Notes: generated by a model not told the origin, from the sequence alone. Shown: positions 28,465-37,639, counted from the first letter of the stretch. The stretch: 64,000 nt of DNA from Pseudovibrio japonicus (GCF_014651595.1 NZ_BMXE01000001.1:806001-870000), one strand, 5' to 3'. Program-made: numbers and translations.

Positions 28465-29241
28465 ATGACTCTCAATAGCTTACTCCTGATGCACATGATC
28501 AAGCAACGGCGACGGGCGTTCTCCAAACAAGAACAAAGAAACGGAGAACAAGACGTGCCACATGAACTTAACATGCCGCATCACGACATGCCTCGCGCAG
28601 TTATTTCTGAAGAGAACATCATCTTCGGAACAGCGGCTCTTGATGTAAACTTAGATCTCATTCCTGGACAGCTGCCGAGCCTCTATTTTATGGACGGAAA
28701 CGGCATATTCGTACGCCTTAGGGTCCTTCATCCAAGTGGTTTCGCTGTCTTCGAAGCAGATCATGCGAGTGTCTTCGCTCGAGTTCCCGGTCAATTTGAG
28801 CAAAATCTCGGAAACACCGGCGATGCAGTAAGACACAGCCTTATGCTCTTAGCAGACGGTAACGCTCCGGTCGGCATTGTTGACAAGAAAAACAATGGAG
28901 TATTTGTCTGGTATGCAAATGAAGCCGCGATGTCGAATCCGCGCAACGGCCAACCTCTTGACGAACGAGATGAACAAGGTCCGCCAAACGGGTATCACCA
29001 CAACGGTCATTCCATTGTGCACCGTAATGGGATCATCAATTACTACGATGAACACTATCCCGGCTTCTTGGATAAACTGATGCTTCTTGGGCAGCATGCA
29101 CAATCATATAATGTTCAGGTCGGCGATCTCATTCAAAACATCCCGATCCGCACTAACGTTGAATATTTCCAACGCAATGAGTTTGCAACCGGAGCGGATC
29201 AGCGACAAGCAATCGTTGCACTCGTAAACAGTTTCGTTTGA
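28465..29241 (+). CDS. Unrecognised 258-residue protein
   Basis: The start is well supported by GAAGGAG 6-7 bp before the ATG. No family is recognised. There is no signal peptide or clear membrane segment. Residues about 14-27 are basic/polar, and from residue 45 a mostly beta-rich pattern follows (IIFGTAALDVNLDLIPG, LYFMDGNGIFVRLRVLHP, VGIVDKKNNGVFVWYAN). A His/Asn/Tyr-rich stretch HHNGHSIVHRNGIINYYDEHY sits near residues 179-199. It lies alone between ccrM and tyrS, with its own terminator-like hairpin. Could be an accessory or lineage-specific gene. Confidence 0.75.
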   Translation: MTLNSLLLMHMIKQRRRAFSKQEQRNGEQDVPHELNMPHHDMPRAVISEENIIFGTAALDVNLDLIPGQLPSLYFMDGNGIFVRLRVLHPSGFAVFEADHASVFARVPGQFEQNLGNTGDAVRHSLMLLADGNAPVGIVDKKNNGVFVWYANEAAMSNPRNGQPLDERDEQGPPNGYHHNGHSIVHRNGIINYYDEHYPGFLDKLMLLGQHAQSYNVQVGDLIQNIPIRTNVEYFQRNEFATGADQRQAIVALVNSFV

Positions 29242-29263
29242 TCAATTACTCACACCATAGTTT

Positions 29264-29292
29264 GGGGCGGTCTACTAACCAGTGACTGCCCC
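29264..29292 (+). terminator. Possible weak terminator after the 258-residue gene
   Basis: GGGGCGGTC with GACTGCCCC (one mismatch) around an 11-nt loop. The following ATCTTCATTT is a poor T tract, so termination is uncertain. Confidence 0.4.
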
Positions 29293-29305
29293 ATCTTCAT
29301 TTCGA

Positions 29306-30577
29306 TTACACAAACTCCACCAAGGCCTTACGGCGCTTTCCAGCAGCGATGGTCAGGCGTTCGCCGGGTTTTAGGTCGCCTTCAGAGATCATCCGGGTTT
29401 CTTCCAAAACGATGGATGAGTTCAGGCGGATGCCGCCGCCACGGATGAGGCGGCGGGCTTCGCCGTTGGTTTCGGCAAAACCGATCTTCACCAGCAAATC
29501 CAACAGGCCAAGTGGCTTTGCCAGGAGTGCCAATGGGAGCTCATGGGTTGGCTGGGTAAGCTCCTGCTGACCGCCGAACAAAGCTTCACCCTGCTGGAGA
29601 GCAGCTTCGGCTGCGGCCAGACCGTGGACGATGCCGGTGACCTGCGTTGCCAGTATCTTCTTGGCCTCGTTGAGTTCCTGCCCCTTCAGGGAGGACAGGC
29701 GGTCAATTTCACCCAGTGGCAGGTCCGTGAACAACTTGAGGAAGCGGGAAACGTCCGCATCATCCACATTGCGCCAGAACTGCCAGAAGCCGAAGCTGGA
29801 GAGGCGGGACGGGTTGAGCCACACCGCGCCTTCTGCGGTTTTTCCCATCTTGCTGCCGGATGCCGTTGTCAGCAGCGGCTGGGTGAAGCCGAAGAGATGC
29901 TTTCCGGACCTGCGACCTAAGTCAACGCCATTGACAATGTTGCCCCATTGATCGGAACCGCCAAGCTGTAATGTACAGCCGAAGCGTTGGTTAAGCTCAA
30001 CAAAGTCAACGGCTTGCAGCATCATGTAGCAGAACTCAAGCACGGAAAGTGGCTGCTGTTCTTCAAGGCGGGAGCGGACACTGTCGAAGGTCATCATGCG
30101 ATTGACGGTGAAGTGGGTACCGAAGTCCCGGAGGAACTCAAGGAAGCGAAACTCGTCCAACCACTCAGCATTGTTGACGACTTTGCCCTGCCCATCGGAA
30201 AGATCAAAGAGACGCTCTACAGTTGCGCGGATGCCCGCAAGGTTATGGGAAATCTGCTCATCATCCAACAGTGGGCGGCTTTCAGTGCGGAAGCTTGGAT
30301 CACCCACGCGCGTCGTGCCACCGCCAATCAGAACGATTGGTCTGTGACCGTTTTTTTGGAGCCAGCGCATGGCCATGAGCGGCACCAAATGACCAGCATG
30401 CAAACTGTCACCTGTTGCATCGAACCCAGCGTATGCGGTGATGGGACCTGCTTGCAGTTTTTCGTCCAGCGCTTCCAGATCGGTGCATTGATGCAGGAAG
30501 CCGCGATCAATCAGCAGCTGAAGGGCTTCGGATTTAGGACGAAAACAACGGGTGGTATCAACGACTGTGTGTTTCAT
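29306..30577 (-). CDS. tyrS: Tyrosyl-tRNA synthetase
   Basis: 423 residues, normal length. The class I signature HAGH is at residues 60-63 (DSLHAGHLVP), the KMSKS equivalent is GSKMGKT, and an S4-type RNA-binding domain covers about residues 355-420 (GFAETNGEARRLIRGGGIRLNS). It charges tRNA-Tyr. The leader is unusual: a 24-codon upstream ORF with three Tyr codons, mutually exclusive hairpins, and a perfect hairpin containing its Shine-Dalgarno sequence. This suggests control of tyrS by charged tRNA-Tyr supply. Confidence 0.97.
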   Translation of the reverse strand: MKHTVVDTTRCFRPKSEALQLLIDRGFLHQCTDLEALDEKLQAGPITAYAGFDATGDSLHAGHLVPLMAMRWLQKNGHRPIVLIGGGTTRVGDPSFRTESRPLLDDEQISHNLAGIRATVERLFDLSDGQGKVVNNAEWLDEFRFLEFLRDFGTHFTVNRMMTFDSVRSRLEEQQPLSVLEFCYMMLQAVDFVELNQRFGCTLQLGGSDQWGNIVNGVDLGRRSGKHLFGFTQPLLTTASGSKMGKTAEGAVWLNPSRLSSFGFWQFWRNVDDADVSRFLKLFTDLPLGEIDRLSSLKGQELNEAKKILATQVTGIVHGLAAAEAALQQGEALFGGQQELTQPTHELPLALLAKPLGLLDLLVKIGFAETNGEARRLIRGGGIRLNSSIVLEETRMISEGDLKPGERLTIAAGKRRKALVEFV

Positions 30578-30581
30578 AATT

Positions 30582-30604
30582 CTCTCCTGCGCCGCGCAGG
30601 AGAG
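30582..30604 (-). promoter_or_regulatory. Hairpin sequestering the tyrS Shine-Dalgarno sequence
   Basis: On the minus strand CTCTCCTGCG, loop CGG, and CGCAGGAGAG form a perfect 10-bp hairpin. The 3' arm contains the only good ribosome site, AGGAGAG, which ends 4 nt before the tyrS ATG. Folded, it should block initiation; how it opens is unknown. Confidence 0.7.
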
Positions 30605-30614
30605 CTAAAACACG

Positions 30615-30637
30615 AAAGCCGCCTACGCGGCGGCTTT
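30615..30637 (-). terminator. Candidate attenuator hairpin (3:4) in the tyrS leader
   Basis: On the minus strand AAAGCCGCC (30637-30629), loop GCGTA and GGCGGCTTT (30623-30615) form a perfect 9-bp stem, followed by CGTGTTTTA. The T tract is interrupted, so it may terminate inefficiently. Its 5' arm can instead pair with 30684-30678 (CGGCGGC), giving the antiterminator. Confidence 0.6.
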
Positions 30638-30664
30638 TGGTTCTGACCTCAATTTTACATGAGT

Positions 30665-30739
30665 TTATAGGAACGCGGCCGCCGATATGTCGGTCGCATA
30701 ATAATAAACTGCAGAAATGATGGTCAGGTTCTTGCTCAT
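30665..30739 (-). CDS. Putative tyrosine leader peptide of tyrS
   Basis: A 24-codon ORF that begins with MSKNLTIISAV, continues YYY (TAT TAT TAT, 30706-30698), then ATDISAAAFL and TAA. It lies wholly between the predicted promoter and tyrS, 87 bp before the tyrS start. No separate Shine-Dalgarno is seen, but the ATG lies about where the promoter places +1, so translation may be leaderless, as for trpL in Sinorhizobium. A ribosome stalled on the Tyr codons would cover segment 1 (GCGACCGACATA) and free segment 2 (30684-30678) to pair with segment 3 (30634-30628), preventing the 3:4 hairpin. The arrangement is seen directly; the mechanism is inferred. Confidence 0.7.
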   Translation of the reverse strand: MSKNLTIISAVYYYATDISAAAFL

Positions 30740-30746
30740 GCCCAAG

Positions 30747-30776
30747 TGTATGACTGCAACTGACTGTCTGTGTCAA
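30747..30776 (-). promoter_or_regulatory. Predicted tyrS promoter
   Basis: A perfect -35 TTGACA (30776-30771) and, after 17-18 bp, a weak -10 (CATACA) on the minus strand. It would start transcription at about 30740, at or next to the leader-peptide ATG. The poor -10 keeps confidence moderate. Confidence 0.5.
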
Positions 30777-30810
30777 GAAAATTTTAGCAGATTGTGCTCA
30801 TTACCCGATT

Positions 30811-31509
30811 TCAGGCAGGGGTATTAAGCAGATTCAGCTGCTTCAGGAGGCGCACTAACTCTTTCATATCATTGAAGATTGCCAGAGGCTCTTGTTGTTC
30901 CAGCCGGTTGTGCAAATTCTGGTCGGCATGGGTGGCGCCAGTGAAGCCCAGAGCGTCCATTCCAGCGGCGCGAGCGGCCTGAAGGCCGAGGTGGCTGTCT
31001 TCGATGACGATACATTTTTCCGGAGCGACGCCCATCTCGCTTGCTGCTTTGAGGAAGACATCCGGCGCAGGTTTGCCCTTCTCCACCAGATCTGCCGAGA
31101 AGTACTTGTTCTCGAAGCGATCATGCAGGTTGGTCAGCTTGAGCGTGTATTCCAAACGTTCCATGGAACTGCCGGACCCAATGCACATTTGCAGGTTTGG
31201 GAATGATGTGTCCAACTCATGCAATGTGTCGTAGATGCCAGCGATTGGCAGCAAGTCTTTCTCGAAGGCAGCTTTGAGTGCCTCATCCTGATTTAAAAGA
31301 GCGTCATGATGGCGAATATCGCGGCCAGTCTCTGCTTTCACCTGTCCGAAGACCTCAGCGGCGGACACTCCGCAGAAGCGTGCAATCATATCTTCGGTCG
31401 AGATCGGGTAGCCCGCCTTCGTGAAGCTTTCGGCCTCCACCTTGCAGCCAATCCACTCGCTGTCGATCAGGCAGCCATCACAATCCCAAATAAGCAATTC
31501 GTAGTTCAT
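30811..31509 (-). CDS. HAD-superfamily hydrolase (GPH/beta-PGM type)
   Basis: 232 residues. Motif I WDCDGCLIDSE (about residues 8-18) has the DxD nucleophile; the second Asp sits in DCDG as in phosphoglycolate phosphatase and beta-phosphoglucomutase relatives. A helical cap follows (about 20-90). Motif II is IGSGSS, motif III KGKPAPD, and motif IV VIEDSHLGLQAARAAGM. It probably dephosphorylates a sugar phosphate or similar small substrate in the cytoplasm. Divergent from the fucosyltransferase-like gene. Confidence 0.85.
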   Translation of the reverse strand: MNYELLIWDCDGCLIDSEWIGCKVEAESFTKAGYPISTEDMIARFCGVSAAEVFGQVKAETGRDIRHHDALLNQDEALKAAFEKDLLPIAGIYDTLHELDTSFPNLQMCIGSGSSMERLEYTLKLTNLHDRFENKYFSADLVEKGKPAPDVFLKAASEMGVAPEKCIVIEDSHLGLQAARAAGMDALGFTGATHADQNLHNRLEQQEPLAIFNDMKELVRLLKQLNLLNTPA

Positions 31510-31721
31510 GAATAAATCCAGTTGGTTAGGTCGGTCACAGAGTTTCCGACAAGCATGGCATTTTCATGATAATTTCGACTTGCGCCACAACTTATTCTTG
31601 TAAACTCGAGGTAATCTCGCAGCTCTCTCTAAGATTTACTCCCAAAAACCTAGTAGTGAGCCTTTGCCAAAGCTCCGTTAGGCTGAGGGGTAAATGAGCT
31701 GATTTGTGTAGCGGGGGACGT

Positions 31722-32654
31722 ATGTCAGTTGATTCTCAGGTACGAAGGTCTGGAGCTGCGGGGCGACGCAAGCTCAAACCCACTTTGATTGTCCGCATCC
31801 GCGGCGGCATTGGCAATCAGCTCTTTCAATATGCGCTGGGGCGAAAGATCGCTCTTGAAACCGGGATGAAACTCCGATTTGACCACAGTGAGTATGATCG
31901 CTACTTCAATCGCTCCTATTGCCTTAACCAGTTAAAAATACAGGGTTTGTCTGCCACAGAATCCGAGAAGTCCGCAGTACTTTGGCCTGCACACGCCTTT
32001 GGGCGAACGGTCAAACTGTGCCGTAAGTTCTACCCGTTTTATCAACGGCGATACATTCGCGAGGATGAGCTTCTTCGCGATGGCGAGGCTCCTGTGTTGA
32101 CGCAGAGTAGTGCCTATCTGGATGGGTATTGGCAGAAATGGAAAATCCCGTTTTCGATACTAGAACCGCTGCGTGACGAGATCACATTAAAGCAGCCAAT
32201 GGTGCTGGAGCGATTGAAACTACAGCAGCGGATTAACGCCGGCCCGTCTGCTGCGCTGCATGTGCGGTACGGCGACTATAGTCAGGCTCATAATTTGCGC
32301 AACTTTGGATTGTGCTCTGCTGGTTATTACAAAGGCGCGATGGATTTCCTTTGCGAACGTATTCCCGGGCTAACCTTCTATGTATTCTCCGACAGTCCGG
32401 AGCGAGCGCGGGAGGTGGTTCCACAGCAGGACAATGTGGTTTTTGTTGACCCGATGCAGGATGGAAAAGATCACGAAGACCTGCTGGTTATGTCCTCCTG
32501 CGATCATATTGTTACAGCGAACAGCACCTTTAGCTGGTGGGCGGCTTTCCTCAATGGAAACGAAGATAAGCATGTGATTGCACCGCTCAAATGGTTCAAG
32601 AACCCCAATCTGGACGACAGCCTGATTGTTCCACCCAGCTGGCAGCGGTTATGA
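31722..32654 (+). CDS. GT11 alpha-1,2-fucosyltransferase-like protein
   Basis: 310 residues from the ATG at 31722 with GGGGGA close upstream; the 31704 TTG is less likely. RIRGGIGNQLFQYALGRKIA near the N-terminus and LHVRYGDY correspond to GT11 motifs; the usual HxRRGDY has Tyr in place of the second Arg. The later block ANSTFSWWAAFL is also family-specific. It would transfer fucose, or a related 6-deoxy sugar, from a GDP donor to a surface polysaccharide. It converges with a GT61-type gene and suggests a small envelope-glycan locus. Confidence 0.85.
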   Translation: MSVDSQVRRSGAAGRRKLKPTLIVRIRGGIGNQLFQYALGRKIALETGMKLRFDHSEYDRYFNRSYCLNQLKIQGLSATESEKSAVLWPAHAFGRTVKLCRKFYPFYQRRYIREDELLRDGEAPVLTQSSAYLDGYWQKWKIPFSILEPLRDEITLKQPMVLERLKLQQRINAGPSAALHVRYGDYSQAHNLRNFGLCSAGYYKGAMDFLCERIPGLTFYVFSDSPERAREVVPQQDNVVFVDPMQDGKDHEDLLVMSSCDHIVTANSTFSWWAAFLNGNEDKHVIAPLKWFKNPNLDDSLIVPPSWQRL

Positions 32655-32676
32655 CGTCTCCTTTCCGTAGATGGGA

Positions 32677-33861
32677 CTAGACCGACCCGTGGGCGTCTAT
32701 TTCGTCCAGAATCTGCCCGATTGCCTTTTGAGACAAAGAGAAATGCTGGTGTGCGCCGCTCTCCTCGCCAATCACGGGGGCGTAACTTAATCCGCGCAGA
32801 TGCGCGATCCATGCATAAGCGCTTTGGATGTAGTCCGCCGGGAAGATCTCGATCACCTTACCGCCCGCTTGGGAAAACAGCAGATTTGTCAGGCCGGCAC
32901 CGTGGGTTCCCACAATGATCTTGGCCTCATTGAACAGCTGTACCTGATCTTCGTGGCCCAGAGTTCCGGGTATTATGGAATGGAAGCCGCGCGCCTCAAG
33001 CTGGTCTTTGAGGAATTTCTCGTTCAGGATTTTGCGCGTTTTTGCGTCATCGCGGGCGATGTACAGCTTCAGGGTGGGCTCGCTTACCGCTTGTAAATTA
33101 TAGGCCGACAGATAATGAGCGGCGATCATGGAGGCCGCCTGCTCACTTGGTGGAACACGGAATTCGGAGTTCATCTGCGCTAAGCAGTGGTACAGTGTCT
33201 GGCAATGGATGCGCTCATTTGCTTTGCACTCTTCCAGTTGGAGCAGGGGTGTCTTTTTTAGCAGGTGCCTGTAGAACGCTCTTTGAAACTCGGGCAGGTT
33301 TTCGCGCACCAGAAGTGTGAGCGGGAAAGTGCGTGGTTCCAGATGCTCCAGCAGGAACATAAGCGGATAGGCCGCGTCAGCCAGAAAGTGGTAGTAGTGG
33401 CGATGGCCAACTGCCATACCAAGCATGTTGATGGCTGCCGTTTCAATTGTACGGTCCGTTAGCTGGGCAAAGCGCATGTTGTTCGGCGCAGCGGCTTCCA
33501 CCTGACGGTTCTGGGCCTTTATGACTGTTGAGCCCGTACTGCCAAGAACCATGGTATCAACGAGCTTGTGAAGCAAGAGCCGCGTGAGGCCTGCTGGTGG
33601 GAGTGGACCAGCAGATCGTTTCTGTTCGAGCGCGCCATGTTCTTTGAAGAACGTTAGGATGTCTTTTGGCAGGTCGTGCTTGCTGCGTTCGTCTGCGGTT
33701 AGCAGAAGCTCATTTGGGGGCTGATCGAGGATCGCCTTATCCGGGAAATAATTGTACTTGTAACCAATGGCCGGAAAGTTCTTGGCAATGGCTGCTTGCA
33801 TTGAGAACCGAAGCTGCCGGCTCGTTGGCAACCAGCTACGCCATCGCGGTGCTTTGCGCAT
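32677..33861 (-). CDS. Family 61 glycosyltransferase (DUF563)
   Basis: 394 residues. The diagnostic C-terminal block is IIVGTHGAGLTNLLFSQAGGKVIEIFP, and earlier HRHYYHFLADAAYPLMFLLEH carries the His-rich block typical of GT61 proteins. No signal peptide is obvious. GT61 enzymes transfer xylose, GlcNAc or other sugars in eukaryotes; bacterial members act in surface polysaccharide synthesis. GAGGTAAGG precedes the start. It is convergent with the GT11-like gene with a 22-bp gap. Acceptor unknown. Confidence 0.8.
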   Translation of the reverse strand: MRKAPRWRSWLPTSRQLRFSMQAAIAKNFPAIGYKYNYFPDKAILDQPPNELLLTADERSKHDLPKDILTFFKEHGALEQKRSAGPLPPAGLTRLLLHKLVDTMVLGSTGSTVIKAQNRQVEAAAPNNMRFAQLTDRTIETAAINMLGMAVGHRHYYHFLADAAYPLMFLLEHLEPRTFPLTLLVRENLPEFQRAFYRHLLKKTPLLQLEECKANERIHCQTLYHCLAQMNSEFRVPPSEQAASMIAAHYLSAYNLQAVSEPTLKLYIARDDAKTRKILNEKFLKDQLEARGFHSIIPGTLGHEDQVQLFNEAKIIVGTHGAGLTNLLFSQAGGKVIEIFPADYIQSAYAWIAHLRGLSYAPVIGEESGAHQHFSLSQKAIGQILDEIDAHGSV

Positions 33862-34073
33862 CCTTACCTCACCCGTTCATCTCTAGGCTGCTACGTTCAT
33901 CAGCACTTCCGCAGAAAGTTCTATCGCTTCTTCACGTATAATCTTCTCCGAAAACTGGAGGTATTTTCGGAAATACGCACCAAACGCACAAATGAACGTA
34001 TACCCCGAGGGACCCTGCCAATATCCTCGTATTCTGGTAGATCAATTTCTGTAGAGAGTGATCTCGGGGGTTC

Positions 34074-34111
34074 AAAGAGAAAGCCCGGCTGCTTTTGCAA
34101 GAGCCGGGCTT
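34074..34111 (-). terminator. Terminator after the glycine cleavage operon
   Basis: AAGCCCGGC (34081-34089) and GCCGGGCTT (34103-34111) make a 9-bp stem with a 13-nt loop; TCTCTTT follows on the minus strand. It sits 24 bp past the gcvPB stop. Confidence 0.7.
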
Positions 34112-34135
34112 AAAGGTTTTGCGAAACCGGCGCTA

Positions 34136-35725
34136 TCAGGCCAGTTCTGGTGCCACTTTGGTTGGTTCCGGAGCGACCCATTTCAGCACTGGTTTACGCG
34201 CTGCGGCCGTTTCATCAAGGCGGCGACGCGGAGCCAGGAAGGGAGCTCCCTCAAAGCGCTCTTTTTTGCCAGCTTTTGCACTCATGACCAGATCGCGCAT
34301 GGTTGCAACGAACAGGTCCAGAGAGGCGCGGCTTTCGCTTTCGGTTGGCTCGATCAGCATTGCACCACTTACGACCAGCGGGAAGTACATGGTCATTGGG
34401 TGATAGCCTTCGTCGATCATGGCTTTTGCGAAGTCCAGCGTGGAGACGCCAGTATCCTTCAGGAAGCTGTCGTCGAACAGGACTTCGTGCATGCATGGGT
34501 TTTCGCCAAATGGCAGCGTCATGAGATCCTGCAGGCCAACGCGCACGTAGTTTGCGTTCAGAACGGCATCCTCAGATGCCTGTTTCAGACCGTCGGAGCC
34601 GTGGGAGAGCATGTAGGACAGGGCGCGCACATACATGCCCATCTGACCGAAGAATGCGGTCATACGGCCAAATGGTTGCTCACCGCCCTTGAGCTGGTCT
34701 GTAGTCTCAACTACTTCCAGCTCTTCTCCGTTTTTACGGATGAATGGAAGCGGAGCGTAAGGTGCCAGACGATCTGAGAGCACAACCGGACCAGAACCTG
34801 GCCCACCACCGCCATGCGGTGTGGAGAAGGTTTTGTGCAGGTTGATGTGCATGGCATCGATGCCCAGATCACCCGGTTTTGCCTTGCCCACAATGGCGTT
34901 GAAGTTTGCGCCATCACAGTAGAAGTAACCGCCAGCATCATGGATTGCTTTTGCAATCTCGATCACTTCCGGCTCAAACAGGCCACAGGTATTCGGGTTG
35001 GTGAGCATCAAAGCAGCCACCTGACCTTCGTGGGCTTCGATCTTTTCGATCACTGCATCCACGCTGACGGTGCCGTCTTCACGCGCCGGGATTGAGACAA
35101 CCTTGTAACCGACCAGAGCTGCGGTTGCAGGGTTGGTGCCGTGGGCACTTTCAGGAACCAGAACGATGGAGCGTTCTTCACCTTTGGCTGCGATGGCATG
35201 CTTGATCGCCATCATACCGCACTGTTCACCGTGGGCGCCTGCTTTCGGGCTCATGGCCACAGCGTTCGTGCCGGTGAGTTCCATCAGCCAGTCGGCCAGC
35301 TCGGAGATCAACTCGAACGCACCAGGAACGGTGGAGATTGGCTGGAGCGGGTGAATGTCGGCGAAGCCCGGCAGACGCGCCATCTTTTCGTTGAGGCGCG
35401 GGTTGTGCTTCATGGTGCAGGAGCCCAGCGGGTACAGACCTGCATCAATGGCGTAGTTGTTGCGGGACAGGCGCACGTAGTGGCGCATGGTTTCCGGCTC
35501 GGAGAGAGCTGGAAGGTCCACCACTTCGCTGCGCATATGGTTGCCAAGGCGCGGGGTGAAGTTTTCCGGCTCGTCCAGATCCACACCACAGTTATCCATG
35601 TGGCCGATCTCAAAGATGAGCGGCTCTTCCATATCCAGTGCGCGGTTGCCGGTAAAGGTCTGATGCGGCATTGGCTCGCTTGCTTCGCCAGAGCGTGTCG
35701 GACGTCCCTGAGTGTTCATAGTCAT
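34136..35725 (-). CDS. gcvPB: Glycine dehydrogenase (decarboxylating) subunit 2
   Basis: 529 residues, the C-terminal half of the P protein. The PLP lysine is in [20 protein letters not shown] (about residue 298), with [15 protein letters not shown] near the C-terminus. With GcvPA it decarboxylates glycine and passes the aminomethyl group to lipoyl-GcvH. It overlaps gcvPA by 4 bp (ATGA), and AAGGAGG precedes the start, so translation is coupled to give a 1:1 complex. Confidence 0.96.
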   Translation of the reverse strand: MTMNTQGRPTRSGEASEPMPHQTFTGNRALDMEEPLIFEIGHMDNCGVDLDEPENFTPRLGNHMRSEVVDLPALSEPETMRHYVRLSRNNYAIDAGLYPLGSCTMKHNPRLNEKMARLPGFADIHPLQPISTVPGAFELISELADWLMELTGTNAVAMSPKAGAHGEQCGMMAIKHAIAAKGEERSIVLVPESAHGTNPATAALVGYKVVSIPAREDGTVSVDAVIEKIEAHEGQVAALMLTNPNTCGLFEPEVIEIAKAIHDAGGYFYCDGANFNAIVGKAKPGDLGIDAMHINLHKTFSTPHGGGGPGSGPVVLSDRLAPYAPLPFIRKNGEELEVVETTDQLKGGEQPFGRMTAFFGQMGMYVRALSYMLSHGSDGLKQASEDAVLNANYVRVGLQDLMTLPFGENPCMHEVLFDDSFLKDTGVSTLDFAKAMIDEGYHPMTMYFPLVVSGAMLIEPTESESRASLDLFVATMRDLVMSAKAGKKERFEGAPFLAPRRRLDETAAARKPVLKWVAPEPTKVAPELA

Positions 35726-37071
35726 GCCAATACCTCCTTGAGAGCTTGTGCATAGGCTGCACGGTCCTCATCGGTGTTCACTTCGGTGCTCGCTACAACG
35801 ATCAGGTTGTCCAGATCTCCGCCGGATTTATCCAGACGGCAGACAGGAACACCGCCCAGAACACCTTTTTCTGCAAGTGCTTCGATCACGTCGTGTGCGT
35901 TCTTTGGCGTACGGATGGTGAATTCGTTGAAGAATGCGGAATTCAGAACTTCAACGCCATCAATCGCCGCAAGGGCATCTGCCAGAGCAACTGCATTCAT
36001 GTGGTTGACGCGGGCGAGGCGCGCGAGGCCGTTGCCGCCAAGCATGGTCATGTGGATGGTGAATGCCAGAGAACACAGACCAGAGTTGGTGCAGATGTTG
36101 GAAGTCGCTTTGTCGCGGCGAATGTGCTGCTCGCGGGTGGACAGCGTGAGCACGAAACCGCGCTTGCCTTCTGCATCCACTGTTTCCCCGCAAAGACGGC
36201 CCGGCATGTTGCGGATGTACTTCTGACGGGTTGCAAACAGGCCGACGTATGGACCACCGAAGGTGAGCGGATTACCGATGGACTGGCCTTCGCCAACCAC
36301 GATGTCCGCACCCTGAGCACCTGGGCTTTCCAGAAGACCAAGGGAGACAACTTCGGTGAACACAGCAATCAGCAGCGCTTTGTGGGCGTGAGCTTTTTCT
36401 GCGATCGGCTTCAGATCAATCAGTTGGCCGTAGAAGGATGGAGACTGGACCACCACACAGGAGGTTTCGTCATCAATCTGCGCCAGAATGTCTTCTGTAC
36501 CCGTTGGATCAGCAGGGAGCGCCACAACAGAAGCACCCGGAAGTTTGGCGGAAACGCCTTCAACCACTTCACGGTACTGAGGATGCAGACCGCCGGAGAG
36601 CACCGCTTTTTTCTTGCGGGTCACACGGTGCGCCATCAGCACGGCTTCGGCAGTGCCGGTGGATCCATCGTACATTGAGGCGTTGGCAACTTCCATTCCG
36701 GTCAGGTTTGCCACCTGCGTCTGGAACTCGAAGAGTGCCTGAAGCGTACCTTGTGTAATTTCTGGCTGATACGGCGTATAGCTGGTTAGAAATTCGGAAC
36801 GCTGGATCAGATGATCAACAGTCGCTGGGACATGGTGTTTGTAGGCCCCTGCCCCGACGAAGAACGGGAGTGATCCGGCACTGACATTTTTGTTAGCCAT
36901 TGCACCGAGCTGACGCTCGACCTGCAATTCAGTCTTGCGACGGGGCAAGGTTGTCAGTTCTTCAAGGCGAACGGCCTCTGGAATATCGGCAAATAGCTCG
37001 TCAATTGACTCTACGCCGATACGCGCCAGCATGTCGGCGCGGTCGTTGTCTGAAAGCGGAAGATACCGCAT
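35722..37071 (-). CDS. gcvPA: Glycine dehydrogenase (decarboxylating) subunit 1
   Basis: 449 residues, the N-terminal half of P protein in species where it is split. Recognised from [20 protein letters not shown] and the conserved [20 protein letters not shown] block. It has the fold of an aminotransferase but lacks the PLP lysine, which is in GcvPB. It forms the alpha2-beta2 enzyme with GcvPB. A 126-bp spacer without a gene separates it from gcvH upstream. Confidence 0.96.
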   Translation of the reverse strand: MRYLPLSDNDRADMLARIGVESIDELFADIPEAVRLEELTTLPRRKTELQVERQLGAMANKNVSAGSLPFFVGAGAYKHHVPATVDHLIQRSEFLTSYTPYQPEITQGTLQALFEFQTQVANLTGMEVANASMYDGSTGTAEAVLMAHRVTRKKKAVLSGGLHPQYREVVEGVSAKLPGASVVALPADPTGTEDILAQIDDETSCVVVQSPSFYGQLIDLKPIAEKAHAHKALLIAVFTEVVSLGLLESPGAQGADIVVGEGQSIGNPLTFGGPYVGLFATRQKYIRNMPGRLCGETVDAEGKRGFVLTLSTREQHIRRDKATSNICTNSGLCSLAFTIHMTMLGGNGLARLARVNHMNAVALADALAAIDGVEVLNSAFFNEFTIRTPKNAHDVIEALAEKGVLGGVPVCRLDKSGGDLDNLIVVASTEVNTDEDRAAYAQALKEVLA

Positions 37072-37197
37072 GTTCCCTCTCCATCAGATTGTCTGATGCA
37101 CGTTGAGGCAAAAGCAATCAGAGCTTCTGCCATTTCCTGCCACGCGGCTTTCGGCGTGACAGGTGACGAACGGCGTTTGGTTGCTTGCGTGTTTGCC

Positions 37198-37569
37198 TTA
37201 AAGCGTTTCTACAAATGCCTTGTAGTCAGCTTCGCTCATCAGCCCTTCAAGCTGAGATGCATTGCCAAGCTTGATTTTGAAGAACCAAGCAGCACCTTCA
37301 GCCTCTTCATTCACTTTTGCAGGCTCATCCACGAGAAGTTCATTGCCTTCAACGATTTCGCCATCTACTGGTGCGTAGACTTCAGAGGCAGCCTTCACAG
37401 ATTCCACAACTGCAACTTCATCGTCCTGAGAAACGCTTTTGCCGTTCTCCGGAAGTTCGACATACACAACATCACCCAGCTGGTTCTGCGCGAAGTCAGT
37501 GATACCAACTGTGGCCACGTCTCCCTCAACCTTCAGCCACTCGTGGTCTTTTGTGAAATATGTGCTCAT
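37198..37569 (-). CDS. gcvH: Glycine cleavage system H protein
   Basis: 123 residues. The lipoyl-lysine is K59 in [14 protein letters not shown], within the lipoyl-type barrel. GcvH shuttles the methylamine group between P, T and L proteins. Second gene of the operon, 70 bp downstream of gcvT. AGGGAAC precedes the start. Length and motif are typical. Confidence 0.97.
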   Translation of the reverse strand: MSTYFTKDHEWLKVEGDVATVGITDFAQNQLGDVVYVELPENGKSVSQDDEVAVVESVKAASEVYAPVDGEIVEGNELLVDEPAKVNEEAEGAAWFFKIKLGNASQLEGLMSEADYKAFVETL

Positions 37570-37639
37570 TTAAGTGTTCCCTACACTGTCGTTTGTCGAT
37601 TGAACTTTGAATGGGGCGGGCTTGGTGCCCGCGCCGGAC

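Noticed and set aside
30558-30776. 72-residue minus-strand frame across the tyrS leader
   Set aside because: It overlaps the tyrS start out of frame and has no ribosome site. The short Tyr-containing ORF in another frame explains the region better.
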